A stretch of DNA of 64,000 nt from Pyronema omphalodes (Eukaryota; Ascomycota; Pezizomycetes; Pezizales; Pyronemataceae): assembly GCA_024516155.1 (NCBI GenBank), contig JAJJXM010000045.1, positions 310,001 through 374,000 on the forward strand. The letters run 5' to 3'. Positions 36,417-48,700 of this stretch are shown one piece after another. Every line of letters begins with the position of its first letter. Within the stretch, counting starts at the first letter, position 1. Both the position numbers and the translations under genes were made by a program. The notes beneath the pieces are model-generated. The model saw nothing but the letters and a program-made list of their open reading frames with translations. It made no database searches and was not told the DNA's origin.

Positions 36417-36570
36417 GGCTTAATGTTTTTCCCCACGAGGTTTTCATTAGGTCGAGTTGGTAGTAGGATGTAGGGGCTGGAGGACTACATCCATATATGA
36501 TCACTAAGTCACTTGGCTGCGGCGAGGTGCGATCACAGAATGATAAGCTACTTGCTTCGGGACGAAGCTT

Positions 36571-36584
36571 GAACAGGGGGGTGG
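36571..36584 (+). other. Polypurine tract
   Basis: GAACAGGGGGGTGG directly before the 3' LTR, the expected plus-strand primer position. Confidence 0.7.
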
Positions 36585-37953
36585 TGTCACACCCTATATT
36601 GTGTGAGTATAGAATAGGTAACATGTATAACATTTAGAGAACATGGCAAACTCGACAGGAGAATGAATAATAAGGTTAGTATCCCGGGCCGGAACCCCCT
36701 GAGGAGCTCCAGCTAGCCACGTCAACGTGATGCGTGAACTTGCCGAAAGGACCTCACGAGATCCCGGCCCGAGGCGGTCGCTACCTGTTATTCACTGTCA
36801 GTTTGGGAGGATCACAGATGGATGGGAACAAGGAAGCAACTTGAACCTCATGGGTGTTGACTTACCCATGAGAAAACTCCAGACGACGCTGATGGAGAAC
36901 AGAAGACGACGGCGAAGGGACACTCCTTACTTGAGGTTGTGTTCCACCAAGCACGGCTACCAGAGGGCTTGCAAGGAGAAGGGAATTCTCAGTAGACAGT
37001 GCAAGGCAGGACGAATAGGATCATCCGAGGTCTGAGTTGGGCGGATAGTCGGCCAAGGAACAAGGCAGAGTCTAGTCACCAACAGGAGTGGGAGCTCAGG
37101 ACAGGTCAAAGATTGCGTCAGCATGAGACACGTCCTGCAGCAAGGACACCACTCAGGGAAACTGTTGATGGAACTGATATGACGCGACCTTAGTCCCATG
37201 ACTACAACTGCCAGATAAGGCGGCGTTTGCAGTACACCCAGGGTGTGGCTGCGCGCAAGTGCGCGCAGGTGGGGGCTGTTATGACATCACACAGGAATGT
37301 GACGGGGCAGTGCACTCCGGTAAAGGCATAGTCTGCCTTATGATGTCAGATTCCTTCACTCGCAATCGAGATTCTCTAGGGAGATCTATATCAAGACGAC
37401 TCATGCAGATATATGACTCACATGTTATTATCGTAGGAGTCACCTTGCATTACTGCGCATCAAGTGGAGTAACCCTTCACTAGGCGCTTAACCCCAATAC
37501 CTGATTGGAAGGTGTGGTAGTCACGGCGAGGAATGTCAAGGATCAATCTGAAACGAGGGTCATCATGCAAGGTGAGGCATTAATATAATTGCGCATGCAG
37601 CATTATGCGAGCCATCAGCAGATTTGTCAAAGAATTGACTCACGTCTTATCTCCTAAGCTTAGTTTGGAAGTTGGTTCCCTGGGGAAGTCTGGGCGAATC
37701 TTGTAGACGAAAGTCTATAAAAGACCCTAAGTCTTCCCACCGTCTCCTCCAGCATCAGCAAACTTGATCTCGTGTTACGACATACCTATCTACACCAGAA
37801 TACCTCAGGACGAGACCCTTAAGTTTTATTCGGCCTGTGATCGATTAGTTTTACTTCCTAGCTCTTGGGAAAATCTATTAGTTGAATATCTTTCATACAA
37901 GCAAAGACTGATCGGAAAGCCTCTGTATTGAAGCCTCAATACCCAGGTTCACA
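36585..37953 (+). repeat. 3' LTR of the chromovirus
   Basis: 1,369 bp with the same ends as the 5' LTR. It differs from it by many one-base insertions and deletions and scattered substitutions, spread evenly and without a C-to-T bias obvious to the eye. Confidence 0.95.
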
Positions 37954-39190
37954 ATGCTGATGGCCCTGCGCGATTACTGGGATAATTACCATTACTCAGT
38001 AGCCCGCCCCCCCCGCTCCTCACAATTTTCTCCGATGCACAAGCTGCGCTGCAGCGCCTGCTCTCCGACGTGCCTGGCCCGGGCCAGATCTTGCAGCGCC
38101 TGATCGCGACGGAGGTCGCAAAACTCCGCGCCTTCACCGGCATCGAGGTGGTCTTCCGGTGGGTACCCCGACACAGCGACATCCTCGAAAACGAAGCTGC
38201 GACGCAGCGCAAAACACGGTACAAGCCACCGTTGCCTGGCCCCCCCCCTCCGAGGGTGTGCAAACCCCGCCTGCTCCCCCCTCCCTTGGACGTCGCTGGC
38301 GCACGTCAACCGCGCAGTAACGGAGATCCCCAAGGCGATCGCATCGAAGTGGGTACGCCAGCGTACCGACCTTAACGCAGCCTACCGCCCACGAAAGAAG
38401 TGGGGCATCCGCGACGGCCTAAAAACCGTGCCGAAACCCGGGCTGCGGTGTTCTACCAGATCGCCTCCGGTCACGCGCTGATAGGCACCCACCTGGTGCG
38501 CATAAAGAAAAAACTCCGATCGCTGTTGGTGGTGCGATTCCGGAGAACGCCAAACGCGAGGTCACCTGTTTGGTGCCTGCGATCGCTGGCAACGTGAGTA
38601 CGAGGTACTCGCTCAAGAGGTGGAAAAAATAACTGGAAAGCCGCGGCCGGCGGGGAAGGCTGAAGGCGGTGGAGATTTTTTCGGACGATCGGCTTACCAA
38701 AGCGATCTTGGAATTCCTAGCAGCCACGGAGGTGGGTAGGCGCTATGTGGAATGAGAACGGCACGGGTGGGTGAGGCCAAATTGGGAGGATACGGGGAAT
38801 GAGGTGATACGGGATGCGGGATTTTCCTTTTTTCTTTTTTCGTTGGGTTAAGACGCGTATCTTTGGTTCCTCTGTTTTCTCGCGATGTATTAGAGCAGTC
38901 CGCTTCTAAGCGACTTTGTCTCCTTTCCTTTTCATTTTCTTTTCTTTCTTTTCTTTTTTTTTTTTTTTTCTGGGGTGCACGGTTTGACTGAGTATTTTCT
39001 TTTTTCTTTTTATTTTTTTATTTTTTTACTTCGGGGTGTGTAACGGGGATAGGAGATAGGGGCGCCTCACTAGGTGTCTTGGCCACGAGGACGGGATACC
39101 AGGATTTCTTCTTCTCCCTGCATAGGCCTTTCAGGCCTCGAACAGTGTATGATACAAAACAAACAAAACAAAACAAATCTTACACTAGTA

Positions 39191-40011
39191 CCTTTTCGGT
39201 GGCCCTGCTTTGGGAACCAAGTTCAGGGGTCATCACTCGATACTTACTAATCAGGTCTTGGAAGGCTTTGTATGGGAAAACTGGTTCATACGTCATCACT
39301 CGGCGCTTAGTAATCAGAATTTATGTTTTGTATATGCCAAGACTTTGCCAAGACGCTAGCCCTACTAAGTGGCCGGCACCATAGTATCTGGAACCGACAC
39401 CAACGGTGAAGGGACGTATCGCGGAATTGTCTGTCGGTTAAGGGATGTAACGTGGGGTACTGCGGGGTTGGTAACATTCTTTGAATTGAATATTTACGGG
39501 ATTTCATTTGAGATCGAAAATCATCTACATTCCAATCTTTGCACATCCTTTATAATTACGGTTATAGTGAATCCTGTTATGACTCTGCTGTGAGGCACGA
39601 AATCCAGCGAAGGAAGGACGATCAAGACAAATGCTGCCAGTCATCAGCTTAGGTCATCAGCCGATGATAGACCACTCGACGTAGGAACTAGTGCCGAAAA
39701 GATTAATGACTTAACAGCTAGCACCTGCTTCACTCGCTTCTGTACTTAATTATCCCAATCATTGCCGTCAACATCCCACTCCCTTCCGAAGTATCTTCTC
39801 CACCATCATACCACCTCCATCTTCATCATAAAACCTGGCAGTAGATTCAACCGCAAATCAAACCGTCAACAGAACGGCCAGCTCAACAGCAGACGCAAAA
39901 AGCACTTAACTGCCAACGATAAAAAGTCCAACGACCAATCCCAGTACCATAGGGGGACCATCCAACTATCAATCTCACGACGAATCTAACGATCATTCCA
40001 CGGACCGATTT
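39191..40011. other. Intergenic sequence after LINE A
   Basis: Returns to AT-rich sequence after the LINE target duplication. From about 39,860 polar residues are encoded in several frames; this may be the start of the family 2 copy that follows. No other feature seen. Confidence 0.4.
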
Positions 40012-40765
40012 ATGTACCAACCTATGGACCAATCTATGGACCAAGCGATAGACCAATTCCTGGCCGAACCAATTGACGAACCCATGGACCAAGCTATGGA
40101 CCAACCTATGAAACACGTTATAGCAATCTACGGACCAATCCAACTACCACGCAAAAGACCCGTTCGACGGTGTGCAGACGAGAATATTACCCCCCAAAAC
40201 GCACTTTTCTACCTTCCGTAGTACCACATTATGTAACGACGGCCGTAACGCTCTACCGCCAAACGTTCATAATGATGATCCCTCGCGATGAATCATATTT
40301 CCGGGTACTCCAACCGCATCTGTCACGTGTCACGGAACCGGAAGAAGAATTAGCACTGTCTATTATGGACGAATGCGTGATGCGAATGGCGGCACGCCAA
40401 CTATTGCGGATCTACACGGATATTCTCAGTACCTATTCAGCACCAGACGAGACACTGTCGCGGATGAAAGCCGCAATGAGGTTCGAAGGATGTATAAGAA
40501 TGGCATTTTTCAAAAAGTACAAACATTACAGAATGTATAAAATCAATAACTTCGGAAAGTTTTACAAAATCGATGAATTGTTGCACGATGTGATGAATTT
40601 GTATAATTTTGGGGAAAACTCGTGTATCCGACTCCGAAGATGGCGATCGCAACGGCAACATTAGTTGTGAAGTCCCTGGCTTGTGTTATGGATAATCTGA
40701 TGACGCCTGAGATTATGACACCGGCTGATCAGTTGGATAAACCTGAAATGATTCAAAAGGAATAG
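40012..40765 (+). pseudogene. Family 2 protein, copy 2 (frameshifts)
   Basis: Provisional start at the ATG at 40,012; the true start may lie upstream. An N-terminal repeat of MDQxMDQ units (MYQPMDQSMDQAIDQ, then EPMDQAMDQPMKH) is encoded by an 11-12 bp repeat CTATGGACCAA. After a shift near 40,180 the conserved domain reads MIPRDESYFRVLQPHLSRV, MDECVMRMAARQLLRIYTDI, SRMKAAMRFEGCIRMAFFKK, YKHYRMYKI and FGKFYKIDELLHDVMNL. A second shift near 40,625 leads to MAIATATLVVKSL and the stop TAG at 40,763. Collinear with copy 1 at 6746-7422, though clearly diverged, and the MDQ repeat is unique to this copy. Function unknown. Confidence 0.7.
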
Positions 40766-43717
40766 ATTGGCTTAGATCCGAGGAATACTAGAACGGAGAG
40801 AGAGGCATCGGCAAAGGAAAGGAACCGACGGCTACCACCGAAGTGTGTGTCGTGGGCATGTGGGGGTGGTGTGGGGGTGGGTTTCAACACGGAACCTAAG
40901 ATTGAAATGGATTTTATCAATGATAGCTCGGTCAAGTGAGAATTGCTCAGGAATGTTCGGTGAGAATGTAAGTTTGGTTACGTTTGTTTCACTTTAAATG
41001 ATGACCTTTGGGACTACGTCAAAGGAAGTAATTCAAGATCCATTGGTACACAATGAAGAATACAATACACAGCTTCACACATGTAATAAAAACTCCATAG
41101 AAACACAAAAACATGTTATACTACCGCTGAAAATACGTCCTGTGGCGTTCCGTGTTGATTTACACCCAAACTCTCAGTAACCCATGAGGAACGAGCGGCG
41201 TATTGCAGACGTATAAGGTGATGTTGGATTACTTACCGCAATTCGCTTCAGGCCAGCATTCATCCATTCCTTACTGTAACAAAACTATCACTTACATGAG
41301 ACTATTCCAATCCTGAAATATATTTAACAAGTCTCAACTCCGCGGTAATGTAATAGTCTTTCATGGGCCGTCATACTGATGGTTCAGGCGTCTAGAAGGT
41401 AATGGTTTGAGCTTCTGGGATTACGGGTGTGTGATTAGGAGATTATTGATAGAGTTTTAGGTGTGATATTTTTGTATTCGTACAAGTTCTTGAAGCTGGT
41501 CCCGGGGAGTTGAGTTTTTGTAGGGTTGATATCAAGCAGTTAACAGTTTCCACCAGAAACATTCTAGTTTCCAGGCTCCAGTATCGAAAAGCCCTCGGGG
41601 GATACCTATGACATCGGTATGCAGCGTCCACTTCAACATGTATACCATTGTATTCTGAACGCTTGAAGGCCATTTCACATCTTGGTGTTCTCTAGAATCC
41701 TCGAAAACATCATCTAGCAACATGAAGCTTCGGACTGCCTGGCGAATCTGAACTGCATATGTTGCGGTGCACTTTGGATGTAATGTAGCTACATACTTTT
41801 CCACGATTCAACAAAATGCCAAGATTGAAGGAAATTAAGTGGTGGTGTGCGTTGTATGTGGAGATCACTATTTACGGTGAAGTTTACGATGGTTTCATAA
41901 ATTGCGGTTACCGGAGGATTAAACCTAATTTCATGAGTTGCCATTGACGCGTGAGTTGTGGTTGATGACTGAATTGCCGTTCATTGGATGTATGCGGATT
42001 AGAAAGCCAGGCGCCAGAATCTCTGGGGCAAATGGAGCCAGACGAATAGGCAATACGGCGAGAACCAACTGTTTGGGACGCATGATGTGGAGAATGATAG
42101 CAGGTGTGAGCGTGCCATTGGACTGGAGGTATCCTACCGATGCGGAAAGTAAGCTTCTCGGTGTCCGGACGCTGGAGTGGTATTATTACTCCAGTGGTTT
42201 CTGTCAATTTTCCGTTTGATGGAGTTTCGTCAACGGGACCGAGAGGCGAAAATATCAAGCAGAGAATCGTAGTCCTCCATGACCATTTAAGCCGGACGCC
42301 TTTGGCGGCATCCGTTCATCCGCAACATGAGTTGAGGATTTCTGCCGGCCTCCAAACGGTGAGTTTCACCATTAGAAGAATTTTGTAACCTACATCAATC
42401 TGGTAAATTTGAGCTTCTTCTACACGAATTACCAGAACGTCAGCTGGAGTTACTCGGCCCGATGCAAAACTACAGTGGTTGTGTTAGGTATGTATGCAAA
42501 CGCGCCAGATGGGAACTTAGCGGCTACCATGCATCGCGGATGCCGTCGCGTCCCCGGATATGCACTACTACTCGCCTATTGTGGTGACGCATTTGAACTA
42601 ACCAAACCCTGTATTTGTCCGCCACACTCTCCACTACATTGCTATCACAGAACTTTTCTTTTCACCAGGCATCAACAAACTCCACCTTCCTCCACTTCTG
42701 GTATCTGGCATGTTTGTCGAATTATTAATTAATGGTACTTTTTATCTCCTTTCTTTCATGCTAAACTACATGATAGTTCCAAGTCCCACTCTACAGTATG
42801 AAATAGTGATACTAACAATGCGCACAGATCGCCGGAGACTTTACAAAACGTGTAGCGATAATCATACTCATATTCTACTCTACAATTACGGCAAATATCA
42901 AAACGTCTATGAATGGTGTTTGGGAAGATTTGCCACTGAACATGACGGGTTACTGCTCTGACGATGCCGGTATGGAGGCAAATGGAGGGAAAGTTAGCAA
43001 AGCGTCTCCCTGATTCGACGGTGGCAGTCAATGTGGACCCATAACCCTATACGACTTTGACACTTCGCTTGAGTAACTAGTAGTATGGAAGAGTGTTATC
43101 TCCTTTCGATAATTATTCATGTTGAGGAATATGATACAGGCTTCCAGTTTCCTCCTGTGTCATTTACAAGAAAACAAGCCACATTTCGACATACAAAGGT
43201 TGTGCCTGTCTAACACTGATGTTACTCCCTTCAGATCCTAGGCCATCTCGAAATATGTATTCATGGGATTTGGTAGCGCTGATTACCAACCAGGACGTGT
43301 TACAGCTCTGGTGACGCCACCATGGAAGTAGTGTTCGGAGACATTAGCAAGGTGTTTCACTGATCGGGCGGTAGTGGTAGTGACCTGAATTCAGACTACG
43401 ATATTATAGAAGAGAATTCCCTCAAGGATATTAGATTTGAAAACACCCTCAGGGGTATCCCCACGGTCGGTGGGAACTTGGGAGAAGTCCGAATTGTCTG
43501 GTTAAAGCCCAAGTAGCATTCTTCATTTCTTTTTGAACTTCTCTAGCCCATCTCCAAATAAAACTGATCATTCTAATTCAAAAGGTACTGGCCCTTTTTT
43601 GCATTGGATTGGCGAATGTAACTGAATGATGAATTCATAGTACTGGCCGGGGATTAAACGCTAGGAAAAATTGAGTGTTGAAGTATTCATGAAGTCAGTA
43701 CGTAATGCTATATTCTG
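40766..43717. other. Non-coding or decayed sequence between family 2 and the LINE relic
   Basis: Mostly AT-rich. 42,520-42,630 is a diverged relative of the R1 core (ATGCATCGCGGA through AAACCCTGTATTTGTCCGCC). A short piece recurs at about 42,990-43,035 and 43,340-43,385 (TTAGCAARGYGTYTC and CGGYRGTGG). No gene is well supported apart from the uncertain entry at 41,532-42,258. Confidence 0.4.
41532..42258 (-). pseudogene. Possible decayed gene, unknown family
   Basis: Two minus-strand frames (42,258-41,908 and 41,804-41,532) lie head to tail in different frames, and a third frame at 41,673-41,443 contains VNCLISTLQKLN, which resembles VNCFMHTLQKSE of family 3a. If real this would be a strongly decayed family 3 member, but the flanking residues do not align and the starting ATG is arbitrary. 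Low confidence. Confidence 0.2.
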
Positions 43718-43773
43718 GTTTTTTGATGGTCATCATACACCTTTCGAGGCCGTCGAGGCCTCTGCGGAAATCT
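43718..43773 (-). mobile_element. LINE 3'-end relic
   Basis: About 55 bp matching the conserved 3' end of LINE A and LINE B in reverse: a T-rich tail, ATCATACAC, TTCGAGGCC and GAGGCCTCTGCGG. It stops there, as expected for an extremely 5'-truncated insertion. Confidence 0.6.
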
Positions 43774-44700
43774 GGAGTAATGCATAAAGAAGTAATTTTT
43801 GATCATCCGTATCGTGCACGAGTGATTATGTATGATACATACCAGTGAGCCAATACAACACTGAAGTTGAGCACCTACGTTTGAACATTACCTGACAGGA
43901 TACAGTAACAAATATTGTTCTGTCATTTTCTTCTGGTATCCCCACATGCAGCCATCATCTACTATACCCGCAACCACCCGCAACCATACACCGCCCTATC
44001 TCTACCACAACATTTCTGTATGGACCGTCTCACCTCTTTTTGATATAACGCCGTCCAGTTATATCTGAATAGAAATGAAATTGCTATCTAATCTCTTGCC
44101 AACAGGGCAGGGGCCTGCATCATGCAATTGTGGTTAGTTTTTCCGTTCTCAGATTTTCTTCGTGATGGTAAAAACTTGAATTATGGAGAAGCTAGGCGTG
44201 TTCAGGGTGACGATATTGAAGATTATTGATTCGCGTATTTGTGTTTTTAGATTTAGTGATACAAACGGACGTTGAATCAATGGAGCCGAGAATTGAATAT
44301 CGTGAGTGTTTCTATGACAGATATTGTGGATTGCCGTTTCTGGTGTATCAGATGACGATCAGTCAATTCGGGCTCAGAGCTCGGATTGTATACAGGTGAT
44401 ATCTTATGTAGTTTTTCAGAATCCTCGCTCCACAGGCTTTTTTCGCACTCGTGATCTTGGGTTACAGTATTCCTTATTTTACTTTCTCTGATGAAACCTC
44501 CTGATCGATCAATCGAAAGTTGCCAAGTTGGACCTAACATTCAGCATTACAGAATTATTGCTCACGTCCTATACTATGATCTCAACTGCATAAGATTTCC
44601 CACCACCGTCGTTCAATCCTGTTAGAATGGTCCGAATACCAACTCTTAACTACGGAGCTTATGATCCCCGTCATGTTGGGCCTCAGATATTGGCAAAACC
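43774..44700. other. Intergenic sequence, nothing recognised
   Basis: AT-rich, with short overlapping frames only (longest 87 codons, 44,277-44,540 minus). No repeat or motif identified. Confidence 0.4.
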
Positions 44701-44703
44701 AAT

Positions 44704-44902
44704 GGAGGACTTTCCATCGCTCTATTCTGTGCAGATAGAACAACCCGAACTTCACCTATCCCATCAATAGAAATTACGAATAAACAAGGGGGTACCTACC
44801 CCTCAGTCCATCCTAGTGCTCTATTTGCGTTTTATAGGAAATATATTTTTGTGGTGAAATAAGCTCTCCAGTTCGTTGCTAGAGAGCGATGGGAAGTCCT
44901 CC
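44704..44902. mobile_element. MITE with 3-bp target duplication, copy 2
   Basis: Same ends as the element at 9439-9639 (GGAGGACTT ... GGGAAGTCCTCC; one base differs at the left end). AAT is duplicated at 44,701-44,703 and 44,903-44,905. 199 bp. Confidence 0.88.
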
Positions 44903-45440
44903 AATGTCTCGTCTGTTGATTTAAGGCTGAAAGTAATGAGATACTTGTAATGAATTTTTGTGCCATACAACCGATTTGGCGTGTAAGAGTTGCGGTTTTG
45001 TAAGATGTATGTGAAAATTGTTGAGGCTGCCAATAAAGAGGTGAACCGTGACGATAGGTATGACAGCAAGAATGGAGAAGCAGGGACGGCCATTGCAGTC
45101 AATGGGAAACAACGTATCAAAATTACGGCCTATTTATTGCGGCTGCTGGATCTCGTAAGAATTACGGGCGAGAGAAGGCCGTTAGTTACGATTTGACTGC
45201 TGTTTTTATCGGTATCACTGAATCAGAACAGCCCTCCGTTACCTATCAATATAGAGGTTAAATTGGTTTTACAATAAAATACAATGATGAGATACAGATT
45301 TGAGTCCATCCGGGGGTTATTGATGACATCATGATGCCAATACCACGAGACTTTGATTTGATTTGATTTGATTTTAATCATACACCGATCGAGGCCTCTA
45401 AGGCCTATGCGGGAGCTAAGTATCCGTTTTTCCTGTCCTC

Positions 45441-45454
45441 GCGGTTTAAACCGC
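45441..45454 (-). other. Palindrome in the LINE 3' untranslated region
   Basis: GCGGTTTAAACCGC, a perfect 14-bp palindrome, with flanking CCTCG and CGAGG that could extend the stem. The LINE fragment at the right edge has GCGGTTTGAACCGC at 63,945-63,958. LINE A keeps only a weak version. It may be a structure read by the reverse transcriptase. Confidence 0.5.
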
Positions 45455-45720
45455 CTAACGAGGCGACCCAATCTCCTTGTCCCCAGACTCCCCAGTTAGA
45501 AAAATAGATATACGCAAAAAGCAAACAACCGCAAAAACACAAATAAACAAAACACTCTCGTACACAGTCTAGACAAACCCCGTACAGAAACTCATACGTG
45601 ACACCAAACTTGAGCCCAGCAATAACCGCCTTGCCGTACAACCACTAAAAGAATTCAGAAGAAAAGAAAAACAACCCCGCAATCCCGTGAATCTCCATCT
45701 CCAGGCCCACCAACCCCAGC

Positions 45721-48700
45721 CTATTCGTAGCGCCTGCCAATCTCCGTGGCTGCTAAATACTCCAACAACACCTTCGTATAGCGATCGTCGCTAAACAGAT
45801 CCACCGCTTTGAGCCTTGCTCGTGGTCTCCAGCTCCTGCCCTTAATGGCATCCACCTCTTTCTTTAGTACTGCGTACTCACGCCTCCAGCGGTGACACTC
45901 TCCGAACAGGTGTCCCCGGGTTTGTCGGACATTAGACGTGCACCACCAGCAGACGGGATTCTTTCTTTTTCACTCGAACGAGGTGGGTGCCAATAAGGGC
46001 ATGTCCGGACGCAAGTTGGAGGAATACTGCGGAGCGGCGCTTAGGGAGAGAGCGGAGGGAGTCGCGCAAGCCCCATGTTTTGCGGGGACGGAAAGAACGG
46101 CTGTCTTTGGCTCGTTGTGATATCCATCGCTTGGTAATGTCGCGGCGGGTTTCAGTGGCTATGCGGTTGAGGTGGGCGAGTGATACCTCATGGGGGACCA
46201 AGCACTCGGGGGCGTCGCACCTCATCAGGGGCAGGGCAGTACATCGGTGGGGGTACCCAACTTTGCTGCGGCGTCAGCTGCTTCGTTTTCTGTGATCCCG
46301 CAGTGGCCTGGGACCCAGTGGAATTCGACGGAGATGTCGCTGTTCCTGCGTAGCCAGCGGACCTTGTCGGCGATCAGCCGAGTGACGGATTGTCCTGGGC
46401 CTGGTTCGTCGGACTCCAGACGTCGGAGCGCTGCTTGGGCATCCGAAAAGATGGTGACGAGGGGGGGGATTTAAGGATGATCCTGTCGAGGAAGCGATTG
46501 TCCCAGAGCTCTTTGAGGGCACGGTACATTGCGAACAGCTCGGCGTCGAACACCTCGGTGTGACGGCCTAGGTAGTGGTGAGAGCTGGTAAGCACACCGT
46601 CGACGTATCTCACGAGGCCCGATCCGGTGTGGTCATCCATGCGGGATCCATCTGTCCAAATGCATATGGAGTTGAGGGTCCTCCAGTTTTTGGCGTAGGC
46701 TTCCGCTCCGCTCGGGGGGCGATGGTGACGTTGCACCACTGACGATGGGGGTCGATGTGGTGGACAGGTTCAGCGGACGCAAAACCAGAACGGGTCACTG
46801 CGCGCTGAGTGAGGTTGCGGATGACCATGGCTGTCGGTGTGGGGCGATGGGGGTCGGTGCTGACTGGCGGGAGCGGCCGAGTGATAAGCCGTGATCGGAA
46901 TCGTGCTTCCCGACCTCGAACAATGGCTTCTGCCGGGCGAGTGGCTCCTTCAGCGAGGAGGACGGCCAGGGGAGTCGTGCGCAGGCACCCCGTAACGGCG
47001 CGGGCCTGTTTGTCGAGCAGGAGCTGGAGACGAGACAACCTGCCGGCATCTCGGGTGGGAAGGCGACGAGCAGCGTGGATTTCCGCGCCATAAGTGGCCA
47101 CGGATTGAACGACTGCTTGTTGGATGTTTGCAGTGCTGCCCGGGGGTAGACCCTGGGAGCGGCAGAGGCGAGCGAGGCGGGCGTGTTGCTGACGGGCCCG
47201 GGTGAGCCACTTCTGGTGGTGGTGGTTCAGGGTGAGCTTGGGATCCAGCCAGAACCCTAGCCAGCGGACGGCGGGAGTCGTTGAACGGTACATTGTGGAT
47301 GACGCCGTCGTAGTGGATATCAACGGTCAGCGAGTCGGGGTTTGGGTTACCGCGTCGACGGGAGAATAAGATGGCCTCTGTTTTGTCGGTCTCGAATCGA
47401 ACGGCGTTGCGACGGGCCCACAGCAGGCTTAGCTGGGCACACCGGGCGAGAGTGGAGGCGATTTCTGCTGCGTCGTTGCCCTCTGCAATCCATGTGACGT
47501 CGTCCACGAAGGACAGTCCCACCGTGCGTGGTAGCTCTGACTCGATCTTGTTAGCAAGATCGGCGATATATATCAGGAAAAGGACGGGGGAAACAGGGGA
47601 GCCTTGTGGAAGCCCCGTGTTTGTGTCCATTGCCGGTCCAGAGTCTCCTCCAATCGAGATTTCCACTTTGCGGTCCTCCGAGAAGCTCGCAACCCACCGG
47701 ACGAGATCTCCGTCTATGTGATATCGCCGCATCTTTTCAACCAAGCAGTAAGGATTAACCGCCGGGAAGGCACCTTTGATGTCCATCATCAGGGCTCCTG
47801 CAATTTTTCTCCTTTCCCATGCTCCCTCCACCGCTTCTATCAGCACCGCTGCCGCGTCTACTGCCGACCTTCCTCTTCTGCCTCCAAATTGTCCTACATG
47901 AAAAGCCCCCTTTTTCTCCGCCTCCTCTGCGATCATCATCGCCGCTACCTTTTCAACCAATTTCCCCATGCAGCTCAAGAGGGAGATCACCCGGAAGCTT
48001 TTGGCTTTTGAGTAAGACGTCTTCCCAGGCTTGGGAATGCATACCCCTTTCGCTACCTTCCAGTCGTGAGGATGATGACCTAAACGAAGGCACTGGGTGA
48101 CGACAGCGGTCACTCAGGGTCCTACCGCATGAGAGCCTTTATGATTGGTACTCCAGGCTATCACTTCCCGGGGCCTTCGAATTGCTCTGCTGGTTGATTG
48201 CAGCGGCGACAACTTCCTGCGTGACCCACGAGTGAGCCTCACCAGCAGGGCCTCTCGAGTGCCAACCTCCCTCATACTCGTTGGGCGGTGGGAATGAGAC
48301 ATCGGCAAGCATGCGTCTCTTGTCCTCCTCCGTTTCCGCACGATTTCCCCGTTCGTCCTCAATGGTCCCCACCATCACAGACGCCCGCGGTTGGGTCGTA
48401 CGGAGCACCGTCCAGACTGCATTTCCGTCCGCAGATTCGAGAAAAGAGCCCCAACAGCTTCTCTTTTCTTTCCTCTGGAGACTGAGGTATGCATTCCGGT
48501 GTTCCCTCTTCCTCCGGAGTTGCACGGCCTGCCTTCACTGCTCGTCGAGTGCGACCATATGATCGGCGCGCTGACTTGATTTCGGTGCCCCACCACCGTT
48601 TCGAGCGAGCAGTGATGCGGATCTTGCGCCATGTGCGTCCAAGAGTGCCGTCAAGGTCTCCCGTATCCAAACCACCTCTGTCTCCACCTCCTCCTCCGAG

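Larger units (their letters stand above)
29179..37953 (+). mobile_element. Complete Ty3/gypsy chromovirus nested in LINE A
   Basis: Two LTRs (29,179-30,529 and 36,585-37,953) enclose about 6.06 kb with gag, protease, RT, RNase H, integrase and a C-terminal chromodomain in that order, which defines Ty3/gypsy chromoviruses. Target duplication ATGCT is at 29,174-29,178 and 37,954-37,958; removing the element and one repeat restores the RNase H codons of LINE A. All internal frames are broken by indels and the LTRs differ at many single bases, so it is inactive or poorly resolved in the assembly. Confidence 0.96.
26219..38755 (+). pseudogene. LINE A ORF2: endonuclease, reverse transcriptase, RNase H (split by the gypsy element)
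   Basis: ATG 26,219 overlaps the ORF1 stop. The endonuclease begins IQVLQFNCRKSGEVL and includes VVLVQEPPTFQGW, VNVYNAPR and LAGDFNAHSQRW. RT blocks are KKAPGADALG, GVCIPKPGKPSYSR, SLLSCFGKLVEKV, FGGRTNRSAADAAAVL and LLMDVKGAFPTVN; the catalytic FVDD is at 28,213-28,224. RNase H begins VWTDGSRIEDVAGSAGF near 29,045, has YDAELHAM at the insertion point, then resumes at 37,959 with ALRDYW, IFSDAQAALQRLLSD and HSDILENEAA. A terminal knuckle follows, CWWCDSGERQTRGHLFGAC (about 38,528-38,585), and the TGA at 38,753-38,755. Several one-base shifts are present. Without the insert it is about 3.76 kb, the same as in LINE B. Confidence 0.92.
23201..39179 (+). mobile_element. LINE A, full-length Tad1-type retrotransposon with two nested insertions
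   Basis: Bounded by the direct repeat TTACACTAGTA at 23,190-23,200 and 39,180-39,190. It starts AAAACAACAC, like LINE B, and ends in an A-rich tail of CAAAA units after GCATAGGCC, AGGCCTCGA and GTGTATGAT, the 3' motif shared with LINE B. Removing the solo LTR (24,334-25,471 plus 5 bp) and the Ty3/gypsy element (29,179-37,953 plus 5 bp) leaves 6,056 bp, against 6,031 bp for LINE B. Both ORFs are present but carry several indels. The 3' untranslated region (38,760-39,120) is strongly T-rich. Confidence 0.95.
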
